DNA of 64,000 bases from positions 16,922 through 80,921 of the forward strand of contig JBAXNN010000012.1 in NCBI GenBank assembly GCA_037133755.1, in the 5' to 3' direction. This DNA comes from F1-60-MAGs149 sp037133755 (GTDB lineage Bacteria; Actinomycetota; Thermoleophilia; Gaiellales; F1-60-MAGs149). Below the pieces are notes generated by a model. That model saw only the letters and a list, made by a program, of their open reading frames with translations. It was not told where the DNA came from and searched no databases. The translations under genes and the position numbers were made by a program. Of the stretch, positions 26,708 to 36,091 are shown in pieces. How positions within the stretch are numbered: the stretch's first letter is position 1; the number at the start of each line of letters is the position of its first letter.

Positions 26708-27468
26708 CACTGCGGGCACCAGAAGGTGCGGCGGCCCTCGTCGCCCTGCGCGCGGGCGCGAATCGCGGTACCGCAGACCGGGCAGGCCCGGTTGGCGCGG
26801 CCGTAGATCTGCACGGGCCGTTGCGTTGCGCCGCTTGCCATGTGAGCGCGCATCAGCTCTGAGGCGCGTGCCAGCAGCGCCGTGAGTTCGGCATCGTCGA
26901 GGGCCGATGCCAGCGTGCGCGGGTCGAGCTGAAGATCGAACAGGACTTCGCTCTTCCAGACGTTGCCGACCCCGGCGAGCACACGTTGGTCCAGCAGGAC
27001 GTCGGCGACGGTCTGCTCCGACGGGCCGCGGCGTGCGCGGGTTGCGGCTGCAGCCGCGTCGAAGTTCTCGTCGAGGACGTCAGGGCCGAGTCGGCGCAGG
27101 CTGGGGTGCAGCGACAGCTCCGCGGGCGTCAGCAGCTCGAGCACCGCGGCGTTGACGAGGATCGCCTCCGTCGAGCCGTCGTCGATGATCAGCCAGGCCG
27201 TGGAGCGCGGCCGTCGGGTCGGGCGCCCGGTCGGGCCGATATCCCAGCGACCCGACATGCGCAGGTGCGAGTGGATCACGAGGCCCGACTCGAAGCGGAT
27301 CAGCAGATGCTTGCCGCGGGCCTCGACGGCGGTGAGCGTCTGGCCGGCGAGGCGCTCGGGCAGCCGCATGGGCTGGTGACGGGCCAGCGGTGTCGTGATC
27401 GTCGGCACGCTGCCGACCAGCGGCTGCAGTTGCTGGGCGATCCGCTCGAGGGTGTCGCCTTCGGGCAT
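26668..27468 (-). CDS. Formamidopyrimidine-DNA glycosylase/endonuclease VIII family protein
   Basis: This 266-residue base-excision repair enzyme starts MPEGDT, with Pro2 as nucleophile and Glu3 as general acid after methionine removal, as in Fpg/Nei. The helix-two-turn-helix (DVLLDQRVLAGVGNVWKSEV) and a C-terminal zinc finger with CPVC and CPQC are intact. MPEGDT and the overall sequence resemble actinobacterial Nei2-type proteins more than MutM, which begins MPELPE. It likely removes oxidised pyrimidines. The start lies 2 bp behind the mutarotase stop, so the two are in one operon. Confidence 0.92.
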   Translation of the reverse strand: MPEGDTLERIAQQLQPLVGSVPTITTPLARHQPMRLPERLAGQTLTAVEARGKHLLIRFESGLVIHSHLRMSGRWDIGPTGRPTRRPRSTAWLIIDDGSTEAILVNAAVLELLTPAELSLHPSLRRLGPDVLDENFDAAAAATRARRGPSEQTVADVLLDQRVLAGVGNVWKSEVLFDLQLDPRTLASALDDAELTALLARASELMRAHMASGATQRPVQIYGRANRACPVCGTAIRARAQGDEGRRTFWCPQCQPSRDDASPKND

Positions 27469-27470
27469 GG

Positions 27471-28412
27471 CTAGAGGCTCAAAACGTCGATACGGAAGGT
27501 GGCCGTGAACGAGCCGCCTGGTTCGACGAAACGCAGACCGTGGCCCGTCGTGAGCGCATCGGTGGGCGCAGTCATCGGTTCGAAGCAGATGAAGTCGGCG
27601 GCGGCCGGCGCGTAGACCTGCGCGCAGGTGAAGCTCGGTCCGAACGAGACCTCGAGCCGGCGTTCCGCGCTCTCAACCGCAAACTCGGGCTCGGCCTCAA
27701 GCGTCGGATACAGGTCGTCATACGCGGCGGTGTCCAGCGCCCGTGGTCCCGGAGGTGCAGGCTCGACCTCACCGGTCGGCAGGCCGCGGTCGTCCAGCAG
27801 CGCATGCGACGTGACGGGCAGGTCGATCAGCCACGCCGTGCGGTCGCCGCCCGGCGCGAGGTAGGGATGAAAGCCAAACGCGATCGGCACGGCGACGTCG
27901 CCGGTCGGCATCACCGTGAGCGTGGTCTGCAGGCCGCTGGCGTCCAGGCGGTGCGTGAGGGCGATCGCGTGGGGGAAGGGAAAGCCGGCCAGCAGTTCCG
28001 GATGCTCACCGAAGTCGAGCGTGGCCATCACCTCGGCGCCGCCCTCGTCGGCCGTCGCGTGGCCGAGCTCCCACAGGCGGCTCGCGGTGAGCAGCCCGTG
28101 GATCGGTAGTCCGTTGCCGTCGAGCTTGATCGGGGTAGAAGCAGCGTCGAGCTGCACGGTCGTTCCACTGGCGGTGTACGACAGGCCGCTCAGGCGATTC
28201 GCCCACGGATAAAGCAGCGGCACGCCAAAGCTCGAGCCCTTGTCGCGATAGGCGGCCAGCCCGCCGCGTTGGCCCAGCAGCTCGGCGGAATCGGTCCGCA
28301 GCGAGGCGACAACCATGCCGATCGTCGGCACGACCACGGCCGTCAGTTCCCCTGCCTGAAGCTCCAGCGCGGGGGAACCCGCGAGGGTTATCTCGGTGAT
28401 CGACGTCATCAT
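27471..28412 (-). CDS. Aldose 1-epimerase family protein
   Basis: The 313-residue protein has the galactose mutarotase beta-sandwich. FGFHPYLAPGG carries the catalytic histidine and FICFEPMTAPTDAL the catalytic glutamate; the early PLLYPWANRLSG also matches. It should interconvert alpha and beta anomers of a hexose or hexose phosphate in the cytosol. Two ATG codons lie next to each other, and either may be used. A GGAGGG about 17 nt upstream is too far to be a good ribosome-binding site. The longer open frame upstream reads antisense through the aminotransferase and is a shadow. It diverges from that gene over 72 bp. Confidence 0.88.
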   Translation of the reverse strand: MMTSITEITLAGSPALELQAGELTAVVVPTIGMVVASLRTDSAELLGQRGGLAAYRDKGSSFGVPLLYPWANRLSGLSYTASGTTVQLDAASTPIKLDGNGLPIHGLLTASRLWELGHATADEGGAEVMATLDFGEHPELLAGFPFPHAIALTHRLDASGLQTTLTVMPTGDVAVPIAFGFHPYLAPGGDRTAWLIDLPVTSHALLDDRGLPTGEVEPAPPGPRALDTAAYDDLYPTLEAEPEFAVESAERRLEVSFGPSFTCAQVYAPAAADFICFEPMTAPTDALTTGHGLRFVEPGGSFTATFRIDVLSL

Positions 28413-28484
28413 GAGAAATGCAGGGTATCCCTCCGCGCCCAAGTGCGCCATACTCCGACATAAGCACGAGGAGGTGCGTTCACA

Positions 28485-29813
28485 GTGAACCCGGTTACGT
28501 TCGAAACCCTTTCGCCCGACGCCCACAAGGGCGAGTGGCTCAACTGGTCGAAGATGGCTGATTTCCAGAATCAGTCGCCGCCCGTCATCGTCACGGGCGA
28601 AGGTCCGTACGCGATCGACAAGGATGGCAATCGCTTCCTCGACGGCGTCTCTGGCCTCTTCACCACGCAGATCGGCTACTCGCATGGCAAGGAGATCGGC
28701 GAGGCCGCGGCCAAGCAGCTCGAGGAGCTCTGCTTCTACCCGAACTGGGCCGCAACGCACCCGTCGGCACTCGCGCTGACCGAGCGCATCCTCGGCCTGG
28801 CACCCGATCGCATGTCCCGCGTTCTCCTCACGTCGGGTGGCTCTGAGTCGGTCGAGTCGGCCCTCAAGCTCGTGCGCCAGCACTTCCTCGCGAAGGGCCA
28901 GCCGCTCAAGCGCAAGATCATCGCCCGCCGCGGCGCGTACCACGGCTGCACCATGGGCGCCCTGTCGCTGACCGGTATCCCGCTGTCGCGCGTGCCGTTC
29001 GAGCCGCTCGATCCGAACGTGCGCCACGCGGCGAACACGCATCAGCGCACCTGCCTCTACTGCCACGACAAGGGCGGCTGCACGCTGACCTGCGCCGACG
29101 CGATTGAGCAGCAGATCCTCGCCGAGGGTCCCGACACCGTCGCGGCCGTCGTCGTCGAGCCGATTCAGAACGGTGGCGGCCTGCCGCCGGCCGAGGGCTA
29201 CGGTGCTCGGATCCGCGAGATCTGCGACAAGTACGGCGTCCTGCTCTGGTGCGACGAGGTCATCACTGGCTTCGGCCGCGTCGGTGCCTGGTTCGCCACG
29301 GACCGCCTCGGCTTCAACGCCGACATCTGCACGTTCGCCAAGGGCATCACCTCGGGCTACGCGCCGTGTGGTGGCGTGGTCTTCACCGAGGCCGTTGGTG
29401 AGCCGCTGATCAACGCCGACGCCATGTACGCGCACGGCTTCACGTTCGGCGGCCATCCGCTGGCGTGCGCCGTCTCGCTCGCCAACCTGGAGATCATGGA
29501 GCGCCTCGGCGTGATCGACAACGTGCTCGCCAACGAGGACTACTACGCGGCCGCCATGGCCGACGTGGCTGCCTCGAGCGATCTCGTCGTCGAGGCCCGC
29601 GGTAAGGGCTACTACCACTCGCTGGAGCTGACCGACAACGCCCTGACGGCTCCCGTCGCGGGCGCTGCGCGCAAGCACGGCGTGATCGTCCGCCCCGACG
29701 TCCGCGTCAAGCCGATGGTCGTCACGGCGCTGCCGCTGATCTGCGGTACGGAGCAGATCGACGAGCTGACCGGTGCGCTCAAGGCCGCACTGGCCGACGT
29801 CGCTGCCGCCTAG
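28485..29813 (+). CDS. Class III (omega) aminotransferase
   Basis: The 442-residue PLP enzyme belongs to the omega-aminotransferase group that moves amino groups from omega-amino acids, diamines or similar to pyruvate or 2-oxoglutarate. The PLP lysine is Lys286 (TFAKGITSGYAP); LLTSGGSESVESALKL binds the phosphate, and DEVITGFGRVG holds the ring-contact aspartate. A cysteine-rich loop (RTCLYCHDKGGC, then LTC) at about 186-205 is found in some members of this subfamily. The GTG start is supported by GAGGAGG about 9 nt upstream and by a CATACT box at 28449-28454. A strong terminator follows. The exact substrate is not known. Confidence 0.9.
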   Translation: MNPVTFETLSPDAHKGEWLNWSKMADFQNQSPPVIVTGEGPYAIDKDGNRFLDGVSGLFTTQIGYSHGKEIGEAAAKQLEELCFYPNWAATHPSALALTERILGLAPDRMSRVLLTSGGSESVESALKLVRQHFLAKGQPLKRKIIARRGAYHGCTMGALSLTGIPLSRVPFEPLDPNVRHAANTHQRTCLYCHDKGGCTLTCADAIEQQILAEGPDTVAAVVVEPIQNGGGLPPAEGYGARIREICDKYGVLLWCDEVITGFGRVGAWFATDRLGFNADICTFAKGITSGYAPCGGVVFTEAVGEPLINADAMYAHGFTFGGHPLACAVSLANLEIMERLGVIDNVLANEDYYAAAMADVAASSDLVVEARGKGYYHSLELTDNALTAPVAGAARKHGVIVRPDVRVKPMVVTALPLICGTEQIDELTGALKAALADVAAA

Positions 29814-29826
29814 CCCGGTATGTGAA

Positions 29827-29866
29827 AGGCCCCGGTTCGGTCGCGAGACCGAACCGGGGCCTTTTT
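29827..29866 (+). terminator. Intrinsic terminator of the aminotransferase
   Basis: A 16-bp perfect stem (AGGCCCCGGTTCGGTC and its complement) with loop GCGA is followed by a T-run. This is the best rho-independent terminator in the window. Confidence 0.92.
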
Positions 29867-29875
29867 CATGCCGTG

Positions 29876-29926
29876 GACGACGCGAAGGCCTCGTTGTTGA
29901 TCGCGTCTGACGACGCGAAGGCCTCG
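29876..29926. repeat. 18-bp direct repeat
   Basis: GACGACGCGAAGGCCTCG occurs at 29876-29893 and again at 29909-29926, at the edge of the palindromic repeats behind the aminotransferase terminator. Confidence 0.7.
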
Positions 29927-30087
29927 AGGTGGCTCGGTCCGAAAGGACCGATTCACCTCGAGGTCATCGCGTCGCCTGTATTCAAGATCGGCTTGAACCA
30001 ACGCCACTTCTGGCGAGGTTGATCCAGCAAGGCGACGGGATCACCTCGAGGTGAATCGGTCGTTTCCGACCGAGCCACCTCGAGGTG
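29922..30087. repeat. Pair of palindromic repeat units in inverted orientation
   Basis: Unit 29922-29964 is a long imperfect hairpin (CCTCGAGGTGGCTCGGTC, loop CGAAAG, then GACCGATTCACCTCGAGGT). Unit 30042-30087 is its near reverse complement with a different loop. They lie between converging genes (aminotransferase and Lhr). This has the form of a REP/BIME pair; its family differs from the GGGGTCAGACCC repeats elsewhere in the window. Confidence 0.75.
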
Positions 30088-30096
30088 TTCCCGCCG

Positions 30097-33000
30097 TCAC
30101 CCCAACGACAACCGCTTCGGCCCGATCCGGAAGCCCGCCGCGACGAGCCGGTCTTCCCAGATCGAGCCGAGCGCGCTGGCGCCGGCCACGCGCTCGACGT
30201 TGAGGCGCTTCACGATGCCGCGTTGGACGGCGGCGGCGAGCGCGGTGAGGGCGGCGGCGTAGACGTCGTCCTCGTGCTCGGCGAAGGGGGTCAGCGTGCG
30301 GCCGCCGCGCTCGATGAAGAGCACGGCCGCACCGTCGACGAGCACGACGTGTGCGCCGGCCGAGCGCGCTGGGCGCCCGCCAAGCGACTCGGGCCACGGC
30401 AGTGCCGCGCCATAGGGCTGGGCCGGGTCGGCGGCGGCCAGCACGAGCGTCTCGCTCTCGACCTCGGTGCGGGCCTCGCGCAGGCGCTCGAGGGCGCCGG
30501 GGAGCGCGAACTGCGCACCACCGAGGCCCTCGACGAAGTACCCGCGTCGCGCTGCGCCAAGCGTCTCGAGGACGGCGAGTTCGGGGTACACGCCAGAGAA
30601 GCCGCCGAGCAGTCCCTCGGCCTTGACGCCGGGGCGCGTGACGACGCCGTAGCGGTCGAGCAGGATCTCGGCCTGCGCGCGGGCACGGTCGGCCTGGGTC
30701 GCTCCCTCGAAGAGCGGCGCGGCGAGCGACCAGCGGCCGCCGGCGGGCGGTGTCGGCGTGGCACCACGGCGACGCGACAGGCGACGGCCGCCACCGCGCC
30801 CGCGTTCGGGCGGCCGCACGGACGACAGCGAGCGCGCGGCCGGAACACGGCGTGACGAGCTGCGCAGTGGCGCGTAGCGATCGTTGGTGGCTTCGCCCGC
30901 CCAGACGAGCTGCCAGAGCGCGACCATCAGTTCCTGCGGATCGAGCTCGGTGCCCGCGGCGAGCTCGTCGAGGAAGCACGCGCCTTGCGCGAGTTGCTCA
31001 CGAACCCGATCGACGGCGTCGCCCTCGGCCGGCACGCCGCGTGGTGGCGGACCAAGGAGTGGGGCGTCCTCACGGATGTAGAGCGCGACGCGGCCGTCGC
31101 CGGCGCCTGCCCAGACAATCTCGCCGCTGGTCGAGAGCGCGTCGAGTTGCTCCGGGCGGTAGCCCGGCACGCGGCGCGGCAGCACGTCGGTCTCGAGAAT
31201 CGTGACGGGAATCACCAGACCCTGCAGCGTGGCGATCGTGTCGCGCAGGCGTTCGCCCGCAGCGCCGCCGCCCTCATCGATGCGCTGCCAGCGCGGGAGG
31301 AAGCGCGCCAGTGCCGCACCGGGCACGGCCTCGATCTCCGAGCGCAGCACGGCGAGCGTGGCACGGCGAATACGGCGAAGCACCTCGCTGTCGCACCACT
31401 CGATGCCAGAGCCGCCAGGCAGCAGGCCGCCCTGGACGACCGCACCGTCGGCGGCCAGCCGCTCGAGCTCGTCGAGGATCCGGCGCTCGGGCACGCCGAG
31501 CCGCTCGGCAACCGCGGCTGCGGTGAAGGGGCCGTGCGTACGCGCGTAGCGGCGCACGATGCCGTGCAACGCCTCGGGCACCGGCTCGAGGAAGACCGCG
31601 GGCAGTCCGGGCTCGGGCAGCGCGCCAACGCCATCGCGGTAGCGCCCGGCATCCTCGGCTGCGATCACGCGCTCCTCGCCGGCGATGCGGACGATCGTCG
31701 CCCGCCGATCGCGGACGAGTTCGGCGATCGTCTCCGCATCGTCGATCTCGGTCGGCGTCAGGTCGCCGAGGCGGCGCAGGAGGTCGTGCAGCGCGTCGGG
31801 CGTATCGGCGTAGCGCCGGCGCAGGTCGCTCTCGACCTGCGCGATCGCATCGGCGTCGAGCAGGTCGCGCAGATCCTCTTGCCCGAGTAGCTCGCGCAGC
31901 AGGTCGCGATCGAGCGACAGTGCCTGGGCGCGCAGCTCGGCCGGCGGGGCATCGCCCTCGTACATGTACTGCGCCACGTAATCGAACAGGAGCGACGCCG
32001 CGAACGGCGAGCCGGTCGGCGTCTCGACCTCGACGAGTTCGAGCGTGCGGTTGCCGATACCGCCGAGGAGCTCCTTGAGGCTCGCCACGTCGAAGACGTC
32101 CTGCAGGCACTCGCGGTAGGTCTCGAGCACGATCGGGAAGGCGCCGTAACGCGTGGCGACACCCTGCAATGCCTGGGCCTTGAGGCGCTGCTGCCACAAC
32201 GGCGTGCGCTGGCCGGGTCGGCGGCGCGGGATCAGCAGCGCGCGGGCAGCGTTCTCGCGGAACCGTGCGGCGAAGAGTGCCGAGCCTGCCAGCTCGCCCA
32301 CCACGATGTCCTCGATCTCCTCCGGATCCAGCACGACGACGTCGGCCGGCGGCGGGTCGTCGGAGTCGGGCAGGTGCACGATGATCCCGTCGTCGGACCA
32401 CAGCGCCTGCGCATCGACGCCGTGCTCTGCACGCAGCCGCGCGCCGATCGCCAGCGCCCACGGTGCGTGGACGCGGGCGCCAAACGGCGTGAGCACGCAC
32501 AGACGCCAGTCGCCGATCTCGTCGCGGAAGCGTTCGACCACGATCGTGCGGTCGGTCGGCAGCACGCCGGTCGCCTCGCGCTGCTCGCGGAAGTAGCCCA
32601 GCAGGTTGTCGGCGGCGCGCTCGTCGAGGTGGTGCTCCGTGCGCAGGCGCTTCTTGGCCGAGTCGGCGCGCATGCCGCCGAGCTCGCGGGTAAACGCACC
32701 GAGCGCGCGGCCGAGCTCGATCGTGCGCCCGGCGCCCTCGCCGCGCCAGAACGGGATCTGCCCGGGCCGGCCAGGCGCGGGGGAGACGAGCACGCGATCG
32801 CGGGTGATGCGTTCGATGCGCCAGCTCGACGCGCCGAGTTGGAAGATCTGCCCGGCGCGGGCCTCGTAGACCATCTCCTCGTCGAGCTCGCCGACGCGGC
32901 CACCGCCATCGGCGAGGTGCACGCCGTAGAGGCCGCGGTCGGGGATCGTGCCGGCGTTGGCGACGGCCAGCGAGCGCGTGCCGTCGCGCCCGTGCAGCAC

Positions 33001-34482
33001 GTCGCCGATGCGGTCCCAGGTGATGCGCGGTCGCAGTTCGGCGAACTCGTCAGACGGATAGCGGCCGGCCAGCATGTCGAGCACGCCCTCGAGCTGGGCG
33101 CGCGGCAGGTCGCGGTACGGCGCTGCGCGCTTCACCAGCGCCTCGAGGTCGCTCACCGTCCAGTCCTCGCCGGAGCACATTGAGACGATCTGCTGCGCGA
33201 GCACGTCGAGTGGGTTCTGCGGCACGCGGATGTCTTCGACGGCGCCCTCGTACATGCGCTGCACGACGACGGCGCTCTCGACGAGATCGCCACGGTGCTT
33301 GGGAAAGATGCGACCGCGGCTGACGGCGTCGACGGTGTGGCCGGCGCGGCCGATGCGCTGCAGGCCGCGCGCCACGCTGCGTGGCGACTCGACCTGGATG
33401 ACGAGGTCGATCGAGCCCATGTCGATGCCGAGCTCGAGCGACGACGTGGCAACCAGGCACGGTAGCTGGCCGCTCTTGAGCAGCTCCTCGACCTCCTGTC
33501 GGGTCTCGCGCGCGAGCGAGCCGTGGTGGGCGCGCGCGATTTCCTTTTCCGCCAGTTCGTTGAGGCGCAGCGCGAGGCGCTCGGCAAGCCGGCGGTAGTT
33601 GACGAAGATCAGCGTCGTCGTGTGCGACTCGATCAGCTCGAGTAGTTGCGGGTAGATCGCCGGCCAGACTGAGTTGCTGCCACCGTCGCCTGCGCCCTGC
33701 ACGTGCTCGGGCAGGGCGACGTCCTCGTCGGGCCGCGCCATGTCGGCGAGCGGCACGACCACGTCTACGTCGATCGCACGGCGCATGCCCGCATCGACGA
33801 TCGTGCAGGGCCGCTCGCCCGAGGCGAATCGCGCCACCTCGTCCAGCGGCGAGACGGTGGCCGACAGCGCGATGCGCTGGACCGGGCGGCCCGTCAGGTG
33901 CTCGAGGCGCTCGAGCGACAGCGCCAGGTGGCTACCGCGCTTGGTGCCGGCGACGGCGTGGACCTCGTCGATGATCACCGTCTCGACCGTGCGCAGTGCC
34001 TCGCGTCGCGTGGGGGAGGTGAGCAGCAGGAACAGGCTCTCGGGCGTGGTGATCAGGATGTCGGGTGGCGTGCGGGCCTGGCGGGCACGCTCCTTCTCGG
34101 GCGTATCGCCGGTGCGCACGCCGACATCGATGTCGGGCAGCGGCAGGTCGAGGCGGTCGGCGGTTGCGCGGAGGCCGGCCAGCGGGCCGCGGAGGTTGCG
34201 CTCGATGTCGTAGTTGAGGGCCTTGAGCGGCGAGATGTAGAGCACCCGCGTGCCCTTCTCGGTGCGCGGCGTCGTGGCGAGTCGATCGAGCGCCACGAGA
34301 AACGCGGCCAGCGTCTTGCCCGAGCCGGTCGGCGCGCAGAGGAGCACGTTGCCGCCCGCGGCGATCGCCGGCCAGCCTTGCGCCTGCGCCGGTGTCGGCC
34401 CGTTCGGGAAGGTCTCGCGCAGCCAGGTCGCGGCGACGGGCGAGAGCGCGGTGTCGAGCGAATCGGTGGCGGCGGCGGGCAT
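30097..34482 (-). CDS. lhr: Lhr-type ATP-dependent DNA/RNA helicase
   Basis: The 1461-residue protein has the length and layout of full-size actinobacterial Lhr, a superfamily 2 3'-5' helicase that unwinds RNA:DNA hybrids and is linked to DNA repair. Helicase motifs are Walker A APTGSGKT (about 50-57), DEVH (IIDEVHAV, about 170), SAT (LSATVSPLDE), and motif VI QRIGRAGH. After the two RecA domains come a winged helix and a beta-barrel (the Lhr core, to about residue 870) and a long C-terminal part that in known Lhr proteins contains further winged-helix and AlkZ-like domains. The ATG lies about 180 bp from the neighbouring oxidoreductase. A basic stretch rich in Arg at about 1195-1240 is a likely linker. 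Confidence 0.95.
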   Translation of the reverse strand: MPAAATDSLDTALSPVAATWLRETFPNGPTPAQAQGWPAIAAGGNVLLCAPTGSGKTLAAFLVALDRLATTPRTEKGTRVLYISPLKALNYDIERNLRGPLAGLRATADRLDLPLPDIDVGVRTGDTPEKERARQARTPPDILITTPESLFLLLTSPTRREALRTVETVIIDEVHAVAGTKRGSHLALSLERLEHLTGRPVQRIALSATVSPLDEVARFASGERPCTIVDAGMRRAIDVDVVVPLADMARPDEDVALPEHVQGAGDGGSNSVWPAIYPQLLELIESHTTTLIFVNYRRLAERLALRLNELAEKEIARAHHGSLARETRQEVEELLKSGQLPCLVATSSLELGIDMGSIDLVIQVESPRSVARGLQRIGRAGHTVDAVSRGRIFPKHRGDLVESAVVVQRMYEGAVEDIRVPQNPLDVLAQQIVSMCSGEDWTVSDLEALVKRAAPYRDLPRAQLEGVLDMLAGRYPSDEFAELRPRITWDRIGDVLHGRDGTRSLAVANAGTIPDRGLYGVHLADGGGRVGELDEEMVYEARAGQIFQLGASSWRIERITRDRVLVSPAPGRPGQIPFWRGEGAGRTIELGRALGAFTRELGGMRADSAKKRLRTEHHLDERAADNLLGYFREQREATGVLPTDRTIVVERFRDEIGDWRLCVLTPFGARVHAPWALAIGARLRAEHGVDAQALWSDDGIIVHLPDSDDPPPADVVVLDPEEIEDIVVGELAGSALFAARFRENAARALLIPRRRPGQRTPLWQQRLKAQALQGVATRYGAFPIVLETYRECLQDVFDVASLKELLGGIGNRTLELVEVETPTGSPFAASLLFDYVAQYMYEGDAPPAELRAQALSLDRDLLRELLGQEDLRDLLDADAIAQVESDLRRRYADTPDALHDLLRRLGDLTPTEIDDAETIAELVRDRRATIVRIAGEERVIAAEDAGRYRDGVGALPEPGLPAVFLEPVPEALHGIVRRYARTHGPFTAAAVAERLGVPERRILDELERLAADGAVVQGGLLPGGSGIEWCDSEVLRRIRRATLAVLRSEIEAVPGAALARFLPRWQRIDEGGGAAGERLRDTIATLQGLVIPVTILETDVLPRRVPGYRPEQLDALSTSGEIVWAGAGDGRVALYIREDAPLLGPPPRGVPAEGDAVDRVREQLAQGACFLDELAAGTELDPQELMVALWQLVWAGEATNDRYAPLRSSSRRVPAARSLSSVRPPERGRGGGRRLSRRRGATPTPPAGGRWSLAAPLFEGATQADRARAQAEILLDRYGVVTRPGVKAEGLLGGFSGVYPELAVLETLGAARRGYFVEGLGGAQFALPGALERLREARTEVESETLVLAAADPAQPYGAALPWPESLGGRPARSAGAHVVLVDGAAVLFIERGGRTLTPFAEHEDDVYAAALTALAAAVQRGIVKRLNVERVAGASALGSIWEDRLVAAGFRIGPKRLSLG

Positions 34483-34661
34483 GGCGTCAGGAAGGTCGAG
34501 CCGCGAGGGAGATCGATCGATCTGCGCCCACCGGCCAGTGGGGACAGCCTAGGTGCTTGGGTGCCGCTGCGGGAGGTCAGCGGGCGACACGGGGTCGTGC
34601 ACGGCGGCGGCCGTAGGGCCGCAGCCGCCGATGTCCGAGGACACCGGCGGCCGGCTGTGCC
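34483..34661. other. Intergenic gap between oxidoreductase and Lhr
   Basis: The 179 bp hold a G+C-rich imperfect hairpin around 34601-34630 (GGCGGCGGCCG with CCGCAGCCGCC) that could end transcription of the oxidoreductase. No gene, promoter with good consensus or repeat was recognised. Confidence 0.5.
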
Positions 34662-35972
34662 TTACGACCAGGGGTACGGGCTGTTCGACACCGGGTGGAG
34701 ATCACCCGAGGCGAAGCGCTCGTAGCGGAACGGGTGGAGGAGCGAGGAGTGATCGCCGAGGACCACGTTCGCGACCTCCTTGCCAACGCCAATCATCTTG
34801 TAGCCGTGGTTCGAGTCGGCGATGACGTAGACGTTGGGAAGCATGTAGTCGAAGACCGGGAAGTTATCGACCGTGAACGAGCCGACGCCGCCGGAGCGGG
34901 CCGTCTTGTAGTTGGCGCGGCAACCCTCGAAGCGCTCCATGCAGTGCGAGAGGCTCGCGCACCACATGTCCGGGAAGGCCGGGTCGACGCTGGAGGTCGG
35001 GTACGGATCGAGCTCGAAGTCCGTATCGAGGGCGATCGGCGCAGCGCCGCCCTGGATGCCGTGACGATCGCGCTTGAAGTAGTTGCCCCACAGCTCGTCG
35101 GTGACGAGCTTGCCGTCGTCCGTGTAGAGTGGTGCGTCGGAGTCGACGTGCAGGACCGGCGGCATCTTGCCGTCAGCCGTTGCGTGCATCAGCGGGTCGA
35201 CAGCGATCTCGCCCTCCTGCAGGTACCAGAACGTCCACATGTTCTGATCCTTGTGGACGTCGCCGGTCGGCGTGCGGACGTCGAGGCGGTCGGGCAGGCC
35301 GAGCATCTCCCACATGCGGGGGATCCAGGGGCCGACGCCGATGATGACCTGCTCGCACTCGATCGGGCCACCGGAGGTCTCGACCTTCGTGACGGCGCCG
35401 GAGGCGTCGGTCTCGAAGCCGTTGACCTTGATGCCCTCGATGATGGTGACGCCCTCGGCCTTGGCCTTGTTGGCGATCCCGTGCAGCGACTCGACGTTGA
35501 ACGCGAAGCCGCCCTTGTGCTCGTGCAGCGCGACCTTGAGGCCCGGCGCACGCCAGTCGGGGAACAGCTTGAGCATGTGCTCGCGAACGTTGTCCTCGCC
35601 GGTGATCAGCGTGGAGGGGTAGCCGATGTTCTCGTGGCGACCGGCAACCTCGGTCAGATCGCCGACCTGGCCCTCGGGGCCGAGGGCGATGTAGCCGACC
35701 TCGTGGTAGTGGTACGCCTCGGGGTCGGACTCCCAGACCTCGACGTTGGCGGCCATCAGCTCGGACATGGCCGGCTGGTAGTAGTTGTTGCGCACGACGC
35801 CGCAGGCGATGCCCGACGCGCCGGCGGCGATGCCGGACTTGTCGATGATCGTGATGTCGGCACCCGAGCCGACGCCACGCGCCTTGAGCTGCTTGGCGAG
35901 GTGGTACCCGGTCGACAGACCGTGGATGCCGGCACCGATGATCAGGTACTTGGTGGAGCTGGGGACGGACAT
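34662..35972 (-). CDS. FAD-dependent oxidoreductase, DAO/sarcosine oxidase-like
   Basis: The 436-residue enzyme belongs to the D-amino acid oxidase superfamily. Residues 8-25 (KYLIIGAGIHGLSTGYHL) form the FAD-binding Rossmann motif, with DITIIDKSGIAAGASGIACG following. The C-terminal NVYVIADSNHGYKMIGVGKE is like the end of glycine/sarcosine/dimethylglycine dehydrogenases. It should oxidise an N-methyl amino acid or other secondary amine; the substrate is not known. ATG is supported by GGAGAGG about 10 nt upstream. A perfect palindrome 29 nt upstream lies about +5 to +25 of the likely transcript and is a candidate operator. Confidence 0.88.
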   Translation of the reverse strand: MSVPSSTKYLIIGAGIHGLSTGYHLAKQLKARGVGSGADITIIDKSGIAAGASGIACGVVRNNYYQPAMSELMAANVEVWESDPEAYHYHEVGYIALGPEGQVGDLTEVAGRHENIGYPSTLITGEDNVREHMLKLFPDWRAPGLKVALHEHKGGFAFNVESLHGIANKAKAEGVTIIEGIKVNGFETDASGAVTKVETSGGPIECEQVIIGVGPWIPRMWEMLGLPDRLDVRTPTGDVHKDQNMWTFWYLQEGEIAVDPLMHATADGKMPPVLHVDSDAPLYTDDGKLVTDELWGNYFKRDRHGIQGGAAPIALDTDFELDPYPTSSVDPAFPDMWCASLSHCMERFEGCRANYKTARSGGVGSFTVDNFPVFDYMLPNVYVIADSNHGYKMIGVGKEVANVVLGDHSSLLHPFRYERFASGDLHPVSNSPYPWS

Positions 35973-36000
35973 AATCCTGAGCCTCTCCCTGTGTTGGCTA

Positions 36001-36021
36001 TACGGCAACACCGTTGCCGTA
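36001..36021. promoter_or_regulatory. Palindromic operator candidate
   Basis: TACGGCAAC-ACC-GTTGCCGTA is a perfect 9-bp inverted repeat with a 3-bp centre, upstream of the FAD oxidoreductase. A TACACT -10 on the minus strand (36034-36039) would put it just downstream of the transcription start, a typical repressor position. Confidence 0.55.
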
Positions 36022-36077
36022 GGTGATGGACGCAGTGTAGCGGACGAAGGGGCGGAGGGGAAGGTGCGCCGCTCGCG

Positions 36078-36083
36078 TACCCT
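36078..36083 (+). promoter_or_regulatory. -10 box of TPR gene
   Basis: TACCCT ends 8 nt before the ATG of the TPR protein. Confidence 0.4.
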
Positions 36084-36091
36084 GCCGGTCT

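Noticed and set aside
28736..29038. Minus-strand frame with cysteines inside the aminotransferase
   Set aside because: It is a shadow of the aminotransferase, whose PLP lysine and motifs are intact.
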